A DNA stretch of 19,220 bases from Geobacter sp. (GCA_003857395.1 RPRC01000139.1:1-19220), one strand, 5' to 3'; counted from the first letter of the stretch, positions 1 through 6,722 are shown. Program-made: numbers and translations. The notes: a model not told the origin generated them from the sequence alone.

Positions 1-30
1 CCTCCGCTTTACTCATAGAATCTAATTGCG

Positions 31-201
31 CTATGACCCGTATACATTACTCAAGGTATATGTTAAACACTTCATACACTGCCATTTATACTGGCCCAAA
101 TGATCAGAACAAAACCAGGAGCCACATTTGGAGCATTTTTTATTAAGATAATAGTCAGTTTCAATTTCCTTATCGCAAATAGCACACTTTTCCAAAGCCA
201 C
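31..201 (-). CDS. small zinc-finger-like protein (56 aa)
   Basis: I do not recognise a named family. The start is taken as the GTG at 201 because AGGAGG (209-214) lies 7 nt upstream; the longer in-frame ATG at 258 lies inside the arm of a terminator hairpin and has no ribosome binding site. The 56-residue product has a regular metal-ligand pattern: C6-x2-C9, C23-x2-C26, x4-C31-x2-H34, x7-C42-x2-C45. That is eight ligands, enough for two zinc ions in a cross-braced or tandem arrangement, and the middle (CxxC-x4-CxxH) recalls the AN1 zinc finger. There is no signal peptide or membrane segment, so a cytoplasmic nucleic-acid or protein-binding role is possible but is inference. It is the last gene before the left edge, downstream of a terminator that separates it from the DUF2292-like gene. 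Confidence 0.7.
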   Translation of the reverse strand: MALEKCAICDKEIETDYYLNKKCSKCGSWFCSDHLGQYKWQCMKCLTYTLSNVYGS

Positions 202-239
202 AGTTATTCCTCCTGGTAATATTTTATACCGTATGGGGT

Positions 240-296
240 AACAAACAAAAACCCGCATGAAAACTGCTTAATCCAAAACAGTATCCATGCGGGTTT
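240..296 (-). terminator. rho-independent terminator of the DUF2292-like gene
   Basis: On the minus strand an 11-bp perfect stem (arms 286-296 and 249-259, AAACCCGCATG / CATGCGGGTTT), with an inner 4-bp extension (ACTG/CAGT at 262-265 and 279-282), is followed by TTTTTGTTTGTT. It lies about 115 nt downstream of the stop codon at 410. It would also block read-through into the small zinc-finger gene. Confidence 0.75.
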
Positions 297-345
297 CGGT
301 AAGTCCGATGCTTGCGGATGGCGAAGTGGGCACTACATACACGAA

Positions 346-358
346 TACTCTATGAGTA
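346..358. repeat. small palindrome
   Basis: TACTC-TAT-GAGTA is a perfect 5-bp inverted repeat in the gap between the stop of the DUF2292-like gene and its terminator. A related string (TACTCATAGA) occurs near position 9-18. The function is unknown; chance is not excluded. Confidence 0.25.
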
Positions 359-409
359 GCAGCTAATCTCGTTTTCAATGGAATGCTTTATTGACAGAAA
401 ACATGGCCC

Positions 410-583
410 CTACTTTAATGTTTCTGTTTTCTCGATATAACTGACGCCACCATCCTTGAAAGAAATGACAACTTTTCCAGAAAAACTGGCCGTAATAATG
501 TTCAGTTCCGAAAGGGTGTCTGAAACCTTTTTTTTCCAGACGGAATTAGGCACCCTGATATCTGTGACAACTTGCCTTCGCAT
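410..583 (-). CDS. DUF2292/YezD-like small protein (57 aa)
   Basis: The minus strand encodes an uninterrupted 57-residue protein from ATG (583) to TAG (410), starting MRRQVVTDIRVPNSVWKK. Its second half (FSGKVVISFKDGGVSYIEKT) fits the DUF2292/YezD pattern as I remember it: a short helix, then a G-x-V-x-I-x-x-x-D-G-x-V-x-x-I-E-x-T-E strand pair ending in a basic residue. The family is uncharacterised; from memory, members often sit beside sulfur or oxyanion uptake genes, which would fit the divergent molybdate-type transporter here. The ribosome binding site is weak (GAGAG, 6 nt from the ATG). The terminator at 240-296 closes the unit. No signal peptide or membrane segment is seen. The family assignment rests on the motif alone. 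Confidence 0.65.
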   Translation of the reverse strand: MRRQVVTDIRVPNSVWKKKVSDTLSELNIITASFSGKVVISFKDGGVSYIEKTETLK

Positions 584-668
584 TAAATACTCTCAATAGG
601 ACCAGAAAGTTCCTGATCAGAAAAAGTGATAGTTACTATTGCCTAGCAAAACAAAATAGAGCGATCGC

Positions 669-693
669 AATTTAGATGATCGAAATCTAAATT
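669..693. promoter_or_regulatory. 9-bp perfect palindrome, candidate operator
   Basis: AATTTAGAT (669-677) and ATCTAAATT (685-693) are exact reverse complements around a 7-nt centre. A GCGATCGC palindrome lies immediately upstream (661-668). The site sits between the divergent DUF2292-like and transporter genes, next to promoter-like sequences, so it could bind a dimeric regulator. The regulator is unknown. Confidence 0.45.
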
Positions 694-703
694 TATACGG
701 GCT

Positions 704-732
704 TTGGCAATATTTATGCTATAAAATATCAA
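704..732 (+). promoter_or_regulatory. possible sigma-70 promoter upstream of transporter
   Basis: TTGGCA (704-709) and TATCAA (727-732) are separated by 17 nt in a very AT-rich stretch. This is a weak match, competing with the TATAAT at 770-775 as the promoter of the transporter transcript. Confidence 0.3.
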
Positions 733-762
733 TTTTGGCTTCAGGGGACAGATAAAAAGCTT

Positions 763-786
763 CGTTATATATAATCATAAACAACG
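763..786 (+). promoter_or_regulatory. ModE-like molybdate operator overlapping a TATAAT -10 box
   Basis: The 24-bp site reads CGTTATAT-N8-AAACAACG. The ModE operator of E. coli modA, as I remember it, is CGTTATAT-N8-ACATAACG, with the same length and an identical left half; the right half here matches at five of eight positions. Outer bases extend the dyad (TTCGTT at 761-766, AACGAA at 782-787). A perfect TATAAT (770-775) lies inside the site, with a GGGACA (745-750) as a poor -35 at 19 nt. A molybdate-loaded ModE dimer here would block transcription of the MOT1-type transporter. That is inference from similarity. Confidence 0.6.
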
Positions 787-817
787 AAAAATTCAAGCAT
801 TTTTTATAGTTAGTTAC

Positions 818-836
818 CATCCGAAAACTCCGGATG
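818..836 (+). other. hairpin in transporter leader
   Basis: CATCCG (818-823) and CGGATG (831-836) form a 6-bp stem with a 7-nt loop. The sequence CCGGATGTGAAACT (830-843) recurs almost exactly at 1048-1060, so CATCCG could pair instead with the downstream CGGATG (1049-1054). Confidence 0.35.
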
Positions 837-862
837 TGAAACTATTGGTTTTCAATTCGGAA

Positions 863-1104
863 ACGCCATAATAATGTGATCCCCCGTTGGGCTGGGGCTT
901 TCTCGGAGTCTCTCGTACGGCTTCATGGCACAACAGCGACAGAAAGGAAAGCGCCTGAATCCGGCAAGTTGCCCAATCCGTGTCTCGGGTGGAGACGGAT
1001 TAGGAGAGGCTACGTAGAAGTTCCAGCCCAGCCCCTGTTGAGCCTTTCCGGATGAAAACTTGCTAGAATTACATGCTGGAGGGGGCAATCCCAGCCATTA
1101 TGTG
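863..1104. other. structured non-coding element in the transporter 5' leader (candidate cis-regulatory RNA)
   Basis: No convincing gene lies here; the reading frames are short and lack ribosome binding sites. The DNA is strongly self-complementary. GGGCTGGGGCT (889-899) can pair with AGCCCAGCCC (1025-1034, one bulge) or with CCCAGCC (1090-1096). CCCCC (881-885) faces GGGGG (1081-1085), and CATAAT (867-872) faces ATTATG. Inside is a stable 10-bp hairpin (975-1001: AATCC..GTCTC / GAGACGGATT, 2-nt bulge). The two partners for 889-899 exclude each other, which is what a switching leader would show. I could not match it to the Moco, cobalamin, TPP or SAM riboswitch consensus. The orientation is not certain: the same structure exists on the minus strand, so a remnant of a mobile or ribozyme element is an alternative. 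Confidence 0.4.
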
Positions 1105-1240
1105 ACAGTAAAAATTCGCCTTCAACTCTGCTGCCCACCGAAACAGGCTACTGGGGAGTCCCTTGGCAAAATATTTCCTTCTGGGAAAATAGGGATAAAA
1201 GATCCGCGGAGAACTTCTTAGCACACACTGGTACTATTCA

Positions 1241-2353
1241 ATGAAAATTGCATCTTTCGAATTTAATGTTCGGGAATTTTCCGGTTCATTAGGCAACCTG
1301 GGGACTTTCCTTCCCTTGGCGGTCGGCTATTTTGCCGTCTGCGGCCTCAATCCGGCAGGGCTTCTTGTAATGATGGGGCTCGCCAATATACTTACGGGAA
1401 TCTTTTACCGGCTGCCGATCCCAATCGAACCAATGAAAGTTATTGCTGCAGCGGCCATTGCACAACAATGGAGCCCGTCCATGGTCTATGCCGCAGGTTT
1501 TTCCATGGCGTGTATCTGGCTACTTTTCGCCATCTCAGATATTGCCTCCCGTGTATCCAGAATGACCCCCGCCGCAGTTGTTCGAGGTATACAGGTAACA
1601 CTCGGCATCCTCCTGGCAATCCAAGCATGCAAAATGCTCGCAACATCCTGGCTCTTGGGCGGAATTGCTCTCCTGGCAGGACTGGGATTTCGGACCAACC
1701 GTCGCATCCCTGCGGCCGTTGCCCTCGTTCTGCTTGGCATCGTCATCATGGCAACAAAAAATCAACTGGGAACTATCAGTAGCCCTGACTTCACCCTTCC
1801 CCCTCTCACCACATTCAGCCCCAAAGAGGTCTGGCAAACCCTTCTGCTTGCAGGTTTCGCCCAGATTCCACTCACCGTTACCAACGCAACCATCGCCACC
1901 TCCTGCCTGATATCTGCCTATTGGCCAGACAGAACCGTATCACCTCGCAGACTTTCTTTGAGCCAAGGGCTTATGAATCTGTTCCCCCCCTTCTTTGGCG
2001 GCATGCCCATGTGCCATGGAGCCGGCGGCCTGGCAGGTCAATACTATTTTGGTGCGCGGACAGGTGGAACCAATATCATCGAAGGAGTTATTGAGCTCTC
2101 TCTCGGGCTTTTCTTCGCGGCATCGGTTGCCGGGCTCTTTTCCTCCTTCCCGAAACCGGTTACAGGTGTCATGTTGCTGCTGGTGGGCTTTGAACTTATT
2201 AAATTTGCGCGTGATGTCCAGGGGAGAAGCAATATTCTGTCTCTGACCATGACCGTTGTACTCTCTCTTGCTACAAACATGGCATTCGGATTCGTTGGCG
2301 GAATTCTGACAAGCATCGTGCTTACCCGCCAGTGGCGCTCAAACAAGGCATAA
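1241..2353 (+). CDS. MOT1-family molybdate (sulfate-type) transporter
   Basis: A 370-residue, highly hydrophobic inner-membrane protein with about ten membrane segments. It has the two signature blocks of the MOT1 family (MFS_MOT1, distant from SulP transporters): GSLGNLGTFLPL at 15-26, with IPIEPMKVI at 60-68, and the long conserved block GGMPMCHGAGGLAGQ starting at 253 and ending in GARTGG at 271-276. Plant and algal MOT1 proteins of this type take up molybdate with high affinity; the bacterial ones are usually annotated as putative sulfate/molybdate transporters. The start fits family N-termini, although no Shine-Dalgarno lies close to the ATG (GGAG at 1208-1211 is too far). The ModE-like site about 455 bp upstream supports molybdate over sulfate. 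No modABC genes are visible. Molybdate specificity is inference. Confidence 0.85.
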   Translation: MKIASFEFNVREFSGSLGNLGTFLPLAVGYFAVCGLNPAGLLVMMGLANILTGIFYRLPIPIEPMKVIAAAAIAQQWSPSMVYAAGFSMACIWLLFAISDIASRVSRMTPAAVVRGIQVTLGILLAIQACKMLATSWLLGGIALLAGLGFRTNRRIPAAVALVLLGIVIMATKNQLGTISSPDFTLPPLTTFSPKEVWQTLLLAGFAQIPLTVTNATIATSCLISAYWPDRTVSPRRLSLSQGLMNLFPPFFGGMPMCHGAGGLAGQYYFGARTGGTNIIEGVIELSLGLFFAASVAGLFSSFPKPVTGVMLLLVGFELIKFARDVQGRSNILSLTMTVVLSLATNMAFGFVGGILTSIVLTRQWRSNKA

Positions 2354-2517
2354 TTCAAATAGCCCTCGCTGGATCATGCATAACGTAACGAACTACCTCG
2401 CCTCACGCCTGGAATTCTTTGTGCGGCAGGCAGATGTTTCTCCATCAGGAGCCCTGCAGAAAGTAGAAACGCGGGCTACGCTTGCTGTTATTGAGGTAAA
2501 AAGTGTGATACCCTGCA

Positions 2518-2526
2518 TGGTACAAT
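2518..2526 (+). promoter_or_regulatory. extended -10 promoter candidate for proC
   Basis: TGgTACAAT (TG at 2518-2519, TACAAT at 2521-2526) resembles an extended -10 element about 60 nt upstream of the proC start. No good -35 is present at the usual spacing. The rest of the 2354-2588 gap shows no convincing gene or terminator. Confidence 0.3.
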
Positions 2527-2588
2527 TGCAACGCAACATACTGGAGAACAGTACGACCTAAGAAAGCCAGGGGAAACGGGAGGTTATT

Positions 2589-3401
2589 ATGTTGAAGGAA
2601 AAGAAGATCGGTTTTATAGGTGGAGGCAATATGGCTGAAGCCATCATCAAGGGGCTTCTGACAGGCGGGGTGCCTTCCTGCAACATTACTGCTGCAGAAC
2701 CGATCGATGAAAGGAAAGCATATCTGTCAGATCACTACGGGATCGGAACCACTGGCAAGAATTGCGAAGCTGCGCTGTTTGGCGACATCGTAATTCTCTC
2801 AGTAAAACCTCAGACATGCTTGGAAGCTTTACGTGCCCTGAAGAAGAAATCCACCGAAGGAAAGCTGTTTATCTCCATAATGGCAGGCGTCCCGACAAAA
2901 ACCATTGAGGCCGAACTCTCAGAAGTAGCCAGGGTAATCAGGGTGATGCCGAACACCCCTGCTCTCGTTCTTGAGGCAGCCTCAGCGATCGCCCCGGGAG
3001 CAAATGCGACACACTACGATGTCTCGCTTGCCTTGGAGATATTCAATCTTCTTGGAACAGCCAGCTCTGTCCAGGAAAAACTCCTGGATGCCGTTACCGG
3101 CCTGTCCGGAAGCGGCCCAGCCTACGTGTTCACCTTTATTGAAGCACTCTCCGACGCAGGCGTAAAAAACGGTCTACCCCGTGATGTTGCAACCCGGCTT
3201 GCTGCCCAGACTGTCTTCGGCTCTGCGAAAATGGTACTGGAGACGGGGGAGCATACGGCCCTGCTCAAAGAAAAGGTCACTTCTCCGGGAGGAACGACTA
3301 TTGCCGGCATGCATGTTCTTGAAAAGGAAGGCTTTCGCGGTATCGTGATGACAGCGGTTGATGCGGCGACCTCTCGGTCCACCGAACTGGGGAAAGGCTA
3401 A
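2589..3401 (+). CDS. proC: pyrroline-5-carboxylate reductase
   Basis: This enzyme catalyses the last step of proline synthesis: NAD(P)H-dependent reduction of 1-pyrroline-5-carboxylate to L-proline in the cytoplasm. The 270-residue length is normal. The N-terminus carries the Rossmann dinucleotide-binding glycine-rich loop (IGFIGGGNMAEAI, about 7-19). RVMPNTPAL is the conserved loop after the Rossmann domain, and the C-terminal dimerisation domain has the family hallmarks SGSGPAYVF and VTSPGGTTIAG. The ATG follows a strong GGGAGG with 6-nt spacing. The gene stands alone here, on the opposite strand from proB and proA at the right of the window, which supply its substrate. It converges with the minus-strand MshEN-receiver gene, and the 41-bp gap between them shows no strong terminator. 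Confidence 0.97.
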   Translation: MLKEKKIGFIGGGNMAEAIIKGLLTGGVPSCNITAAEPIDERKAYLSDHYGIGTTGKNCEAALFGDIVILSVKPQTCLEALRALKKKSTEGKLFISIMAGVPTKTIEAELSEVARVIRVMPNTPALVLEAASAIAPGANATHYDVSLALEIFNLLGTASSVQEKLLDAVTGLSGSGPAYVFTFIEALSDAGVKNGLPRDVATRLAAQTVFGSAKMVLETGEHTALLKEKVTSPGGTTIAGMHVLEKEGFRGIVMTAVDAATSRSTELGKG

Positions 3402-3442
3402 CGAAACGGAATTGTCTCTGGTCTGGAGTCTCCTCTCAAGGA

Positions 3443-4285
3443 CTAGAACATCATGCCATATTCTCTCTCCAGGAACTGAAAGGCCCGTTTCACGCGGGTC
3501 TTCAGCGTCACCTCATTGACGGGCTTGAAAATGAAATCGAAAAATCCTTTCTCAAACGCCCTCGCTTCTTCTTCCGTTTCAGTACGTTTGCTCACGAGAA
3601 TGATTGGGATATGGCGTGTTTCCGGAACATTACGAAGGGCATCAAAAAGGCCATAGGCATCCAGCTTGGGAACAGCCTTTTCCGTAATGACAACCTGAGG
3701 CATTTCGGAAATCACCGTTTTATAGGCGTCCATGCCATCTGTGGCAACCTTAACCCGATAGCCATCCTTTGTCAGAAGGTGGCTCCACATGGTACCAAGC
3801 AGGTTATCGTCCTCCACAATCAAAACAGTCTTCTCTTGCTGGATTGACAGATCTTTCCCAAGGTATTGCCTGCAAATGGCCGCGTTTATATCGTTTTTTG
3901 TTGCTATAAAAGGAATGATTGTCAGACCCTGATTCGCGGCAATATTCGAGACGATCCTGGTTTCCGTCGGATCCGCCATAGCCAGGGCAAGTTTGCCATC
4001 CTCGATCTTCAACGGGAACAACATATTCTGCATAGCCACATCAACCGGGATTAAATCAAGGAGCTTACGGGCATAGGAATGCCGTGAAAAACTCCCAATC
4101 ACACGGTAACCGTATTGTTCGGCTAGTGCACTGGCCAACTCGTCACCAGAAATTAATTCCATCTCCTCAAGAAGAGTGCCCAATCTTTTGTGCAGCCTGT
4201 TGGCTCGGGCCAGTGTCCTCTCAAGAGTTTTGGTGGTAATAAGACCCTTCTCAACAAAAATTTCTCCCAGCAGCTTTCTTTTCAC
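3443..4285 (-). CDS. MshEN-domain protein with degenerate receiver domain
   Basis: The start is taken as GTG at 4285, preceded by GGGAG with 8-nt spacing; an upstream in-frame ATG (4375) has no ribosome binding site. That gives 280 residues. The first 150 or so (KRKLLGEIFVEKGLI, then LGTLLEEMELIS, LASALAEQYGY, LIPVDVAMQNMLFPL, LALAMADPTE) match the N-terminal domain of type II secretion/type IV pilus ATPases (T2SSE_N/MshEN), some of which bind c-di-GMP. No ATPase domain follows; instead there is a receiver domain (about 152-280) with the acidic pair D159-D160, S232 and K254, but Glu (E202, in VVITEKAVPK) where the phosphorylated Asp should be. This suggests a permanently 'on-like' or phosphorylation-independent receiver. 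It lies 212 nt downstream of the Cys-rich gene, so it may be the end of the kinase operon or separate. Confidence 0.85.
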   Translation of the reverse strand: MKRKLLGEIFVEKGLITTKTLERTLARANRLHKRLGTLLEEMELISGDELASALAEQYGYRVIGSFSRHSYARKLLDLIPVDVAMQNMLFPLKIEDGKLALAMADPTETRIVSNIAANQGLTIIPFIATKNDINAAICRQYLGKDLSIQQEKTVLIVEDDNLLGTMWSHLLTKDGYRVKVATDGMDAYKTVISEMPQVVITEKAVPKLDAYGLFDALRNVPETRHIPIILVSKRTETEEEARAFEKGFFDFIFKPVNEVTLKTRVKRAFQFLEREYGMMF

Positions 4286-4497
4286 GATTATGACTCCCGG
4301 TAACGGAATGATCTGCTGGTAATCCAGCGGCACATATTGTAGTTCGAAATACGAAACAAATCCAGACCGAATCACCTGAAGAAAAAAAACGCTCTTTCAA
4401 CACTCCAAGGAAAACAACCCGGAACAATCTACCAGTTCAAAGTTCTTTGCACACTACCAAGTTAAACGGCCCTTAAAATCATAGAGGAGGACAAGGC

Positions 4498-4671
4498 TCA
4501 TTCCCTTGATTCTGATTTATTGATTTTTTCATAGAGAGCTATCTGCTCCTGCAGAGAAAGCTTCTTGCGCGTGCAGCCTCTCTGACGAAGACACATCCCG
4601 CACCGGCTGTCGCTACACCACTGGCAACAAAGACAGTCGGGACATGGATGTTTTTTCGGCGCTTCAGTCAC
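4498..4671 (-). CDS. small cysteine-rich protein (57 aa)
   Basis: Not a family I can name. The preferred start is GTG at 4671, overlapping the kinase stop by 8 nt (GTGACTGA) behind a GGGTGGG that can serve as ribosome binding site. A longer version starting at GTG about 4704, behind GGGGAGG, is possible. The 57 residues contain eight cysteines in a dense array: C10-x2-C13-x-C15-C16-x2-C19-x4-C24-x2-C27-x5-C33. A charged helix follows (SLQEQIALYEKINKSES). No signal peptide is visible, so a cytoplasmic metal-binding (zinc or iron-sulfur) protein is the natural reading, but this is inference. The overlap suggests translational coupling to the kinase. The frame is open for 90 codons, and the Cys pattern argues against chance. 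Confidence 0.65.
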   Translation of the reverse strand: MTEAPKKHPCPDCLCCQWCSDSRCGMCLRQRGCTRKKLSLQEQIALYEKINKSESRE

Positions 4672-6715
4672 AACCCACCCTGCCCAAACCGGTCGAATTT
4701 TCACCAGATAACGCACCTCCCCGTCCGCTTTGACCGGAAGCATCAAGAACCTCGCGTACACTGACAAGTAGTTCTCCAGGAGTTAATGGCTTCGATAAGA
4801 GCACTATGTCTTCGGCAACAAAACCTTGTTTTGCGATGACATCATAGGGATGGCCGCTCATAAAGACAACCTTGATATCGGGGTTAATCCTCCTGGCAGC
4901 TTCATAGACCTGTTTACCATTTTTCTTTGGCATTATTACATCAAGAAGAAGCAGCTGAACAGTTTCAAAATTTTCTCGAAATTTCTCGATAGCATCGTCC
5001 CCATCCACAGACTCAACGACTAGATACCCGTACTTTGTCAGTATGTGCTTGGTCAGCATTCGGACGAATCTATCATCTTCCGCAAGTAGAATTGTTTCCC
5101 GATTCCCCACAGGCAGCATTGTCGACTCCAGTCTCTTCCGCACCACTACCGATTCTATAAGAGGAAGAAAGATGGAAAAAGTCGTCCCGTGACCGGGTTC
5201 ACTGTCGACTTCGATATAGCCCTTATGTTGTCTAATAATGCCGAAAGTCATAGAAAGACCAAGACCGGTCCCTTTGCCTACTTCCTTGGTAGTGAAGAAT
5301 GGATCATAAATTCTCTCCATTATCGAAGGATCAATTCCTATTCCGGAATCGGCAAAAACAAGTTTTGCATAGTGCCCGGGAAGGAGTTGTCTTCTGCTTT
5401 CCTCAGGATTGTCAGCAATTATCGCCAACTCAGTTGCCACACGCAAAACTCCCCCATGAGGCATCGAGTCCCGTGCATTGGTTGTCAGATTAATGAGTGT
5501 CTGCTCTATCTGTAACTGGTCTGCCAGCACGACAAGTTCTTCCGGCGAGGTAAAAATCTGGAATTCAATATTTTCGCCAACAAGTCTTACTAGCAACGTA
5601 TTGATGTTGCGGATAGTCATATTGAGATCCAAGGGTGCCTGGTTGATAACCTGACTTCGGCTGAAAGCAAGAAGTCTATGGGTCAAATCGGCAGCCCGCT
5701 CAACACCAGCAACTATCTGTTCAACATAGTTGCGAATATGGCCCTTTTTCTTGATACTGTCCCGGAGAAGCAGGGCATATCCTTCAATGGTAGAAAGAAT
5801 ATTATTGAAATCGTGGGCAACACCTCCTGCCAGAGTCCCAATAGCCTCCATCTTGTGTGCCTGTCTCAATTGCTGTTCAAGATTACCTTTTTCCGTTTCC
5901 CTGTTTTGAAGGCATTCCGCCATAGTATTGAACGCTGTGGCCAGCTTGCCGATTTCATCTTGAGTTTCAACCGGAACCTTCCCCAAAGGGGTTCCACTCC
6001 CCATTAATCTGACTCTCTCCGTTAGTCTATTCAGAGGTTTTGTAACCCCCTTGACAACAAAAAAAACGATGCCAACAGAAATCGCTAGAAAAATAAACGC
6101 TATCAGACTGCTGTTGACAAGAATCTTTCTAAGGGCATCACTCAGTATTTTCTTGTCCAGCACAACTTGCACAAACCCGACGGTATGCTCTCTGTTGTCA
6201 AAAAAGCTGTCGGAATAAAAGAGCGCCTCATCATCGGAATAGCGGGAACCTGCTCTGACCGGTGCCCAGATCTCCAAAGTATCAAAGCCCCGATTGAGGT
6301 ACTGGGTACCGGCAGCTTTTCTGAGACGATTGAAAAAATCCTGTTTTTCCTTACCCTGTAAAAGTAATGCGTCATTACGAGTTCCGACACCGCCTTTTCG
6401 CTTTTCCTCCAATAGTTCCCCGTTGGAATTAAAAACTGAAACCTGCAACACTTCGTTATTCAACATGACACCGTCAACAGGATCTTTCAACAAGTCGCGA
6501 TTCTCGGCAAAGACGCCGAGTCGCACCGTATATGCCAAGGATTTTGCAAGGACCTCGCCTTCACGGACTAATACATCTGTCAATGATTTCGACTGGTTCC
6601 GAACAAAAAAAACAGTAAAGGAAACCGACAGAAAGAAAATCAACAAAATGATAACCAGAAAAATTTTCGCGGCAAAAGTTTCGCCCAGTTGTCTGATGTA
6701 ATGAAATGGTTTCAT
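4664..6715 (-). CDS. hybrid membrane histidine kinase with C-terminal receiver
   Basis: A 683-residue inner-membrane sensor kinase. Membrane segments lie at about 17-38 and 200-222 and enclose a periplasmic sensing region of about 160 residues that I cannot assign. A HAMP linker follows (about 221-275, TKPLNRL...DEIGKLATAFN). The HisKA phosphoacceptor is H301 in GGVAHDFNN. The ATPase domain shows an N box (NLTTNARDSMP, from 409), G1 (DSGIGI, 456-461) and G2 (GKGTGLGLS, 480-488). The receiver (about 541-655) has acidic residues E546-D548, phosphoacceptor D592 and K642. It starts 7 nt after the substrate-binding protein stop, so the two are surely co-transcribed; that protein is likely its periplasmic ligand sensor. 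There is no DNA-binding response regulator in the group, so the output partner is unknown. A tail of about 25 residues after the receiver overlaps the Cys-rich gene. Confidence 0.95.
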   Translation of the reverse strand: MKPFHYIRQLGETFAAKIFLVIILLIFFLSVSFTVFFVRNQSKSLTDVLVREGEVLAKSLAYTVRLGVFAENRDLLKDPVDGVMLNNEVLQVSVFNSNGELLEEKRKGGVGTRNDALLLQGKEKQDFFNRLRKAAGTQYLNRGFDTLEIWAPVRAGSRYSDDEALFYSDSFFDNREHTVGFVQVVLDKKILSDALRKILVNSSLIAFIFLAISVGIVFFVVKGVTKPLNRLTERVRLMGSGTPLGKVPVETQDEIGKLATAFNTMAECLQNRETEKGNLEQQLRQAHKMEAIGTLAGGVAHDFNNILSTIEGYALLLRDSIKKKGHIRNYVEQIVAGVERAADLTHRLLAFSRSQVINQAPLDLNMTIRNINTLLVRLVGENIEFQIFTSPEELVVLADQLQIEQTLINLTTNARDSMPHGGVLRVATELAIIADNPEESRRQLLPGHYAKLVFADSGIGIDPSIMERIYDPFFTTKEVGKGTGLGLSMTFGIIRQHKGYIEVDSEPGHGTTFSIFLPLIESVVVRKRLESTMLPVGNRETILLAEDDRFVRMLTKHILTKYGYLVVESVDGDDAIEKFRENFETVQLLLLDVIMPKKNGKQVYEAARRINPDIKVVFMSGHPYDVIAKQGFVAEDIVLLSKPLTPGELLVSVREVLDASGQSGRGGALSGENSTGLGRVGCD

Positions 6716-6722
6716 TCTCTCA

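Noticed and set aside
661..668. GCGATCGC as a HIP1-type repeat
   Set aside because: A single 8-bp palindrome; HIP1 abundance is a cyanobacterial trait and nothing else here suggests it.
852..1088. 78-codon minus-strand open frame
   Set aside because: It lies wholly within the self-complementary element, lacks a ribosome binding site, and its composition (many Pro, Arg, Cys) follows the GC-rich stems.
863..1104. Moco (molybdenum cofactor) riboswitch
   Set aside because: Its position and the transporter would fit, but I could not align the conserved Moco motif features (for example the GCCTCC segment after a paired arm). It is left as an unassigned structured element.
2376..2561. 61-codon open frame between the transporter and proC
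   Set aside because: No ribosome binding site, no family resemblance or motif, and it overlaps the likely proC promoter. It could not be supported as a gene.
4286..4375. N-terminal extension of the MshEN-receiver protein
   Set aside because: No ribosome binding site precedes the ATG at 4375, while the GTG at 4285 has GGGAG 8 nt upstream and begins right at the MshEN domain.
4376..4497. Terminator in the gap after the Cys-rich gene
   Set aside because: A T8 run exists on the minus strand (4381-4388), but no convincing stem precedes it.
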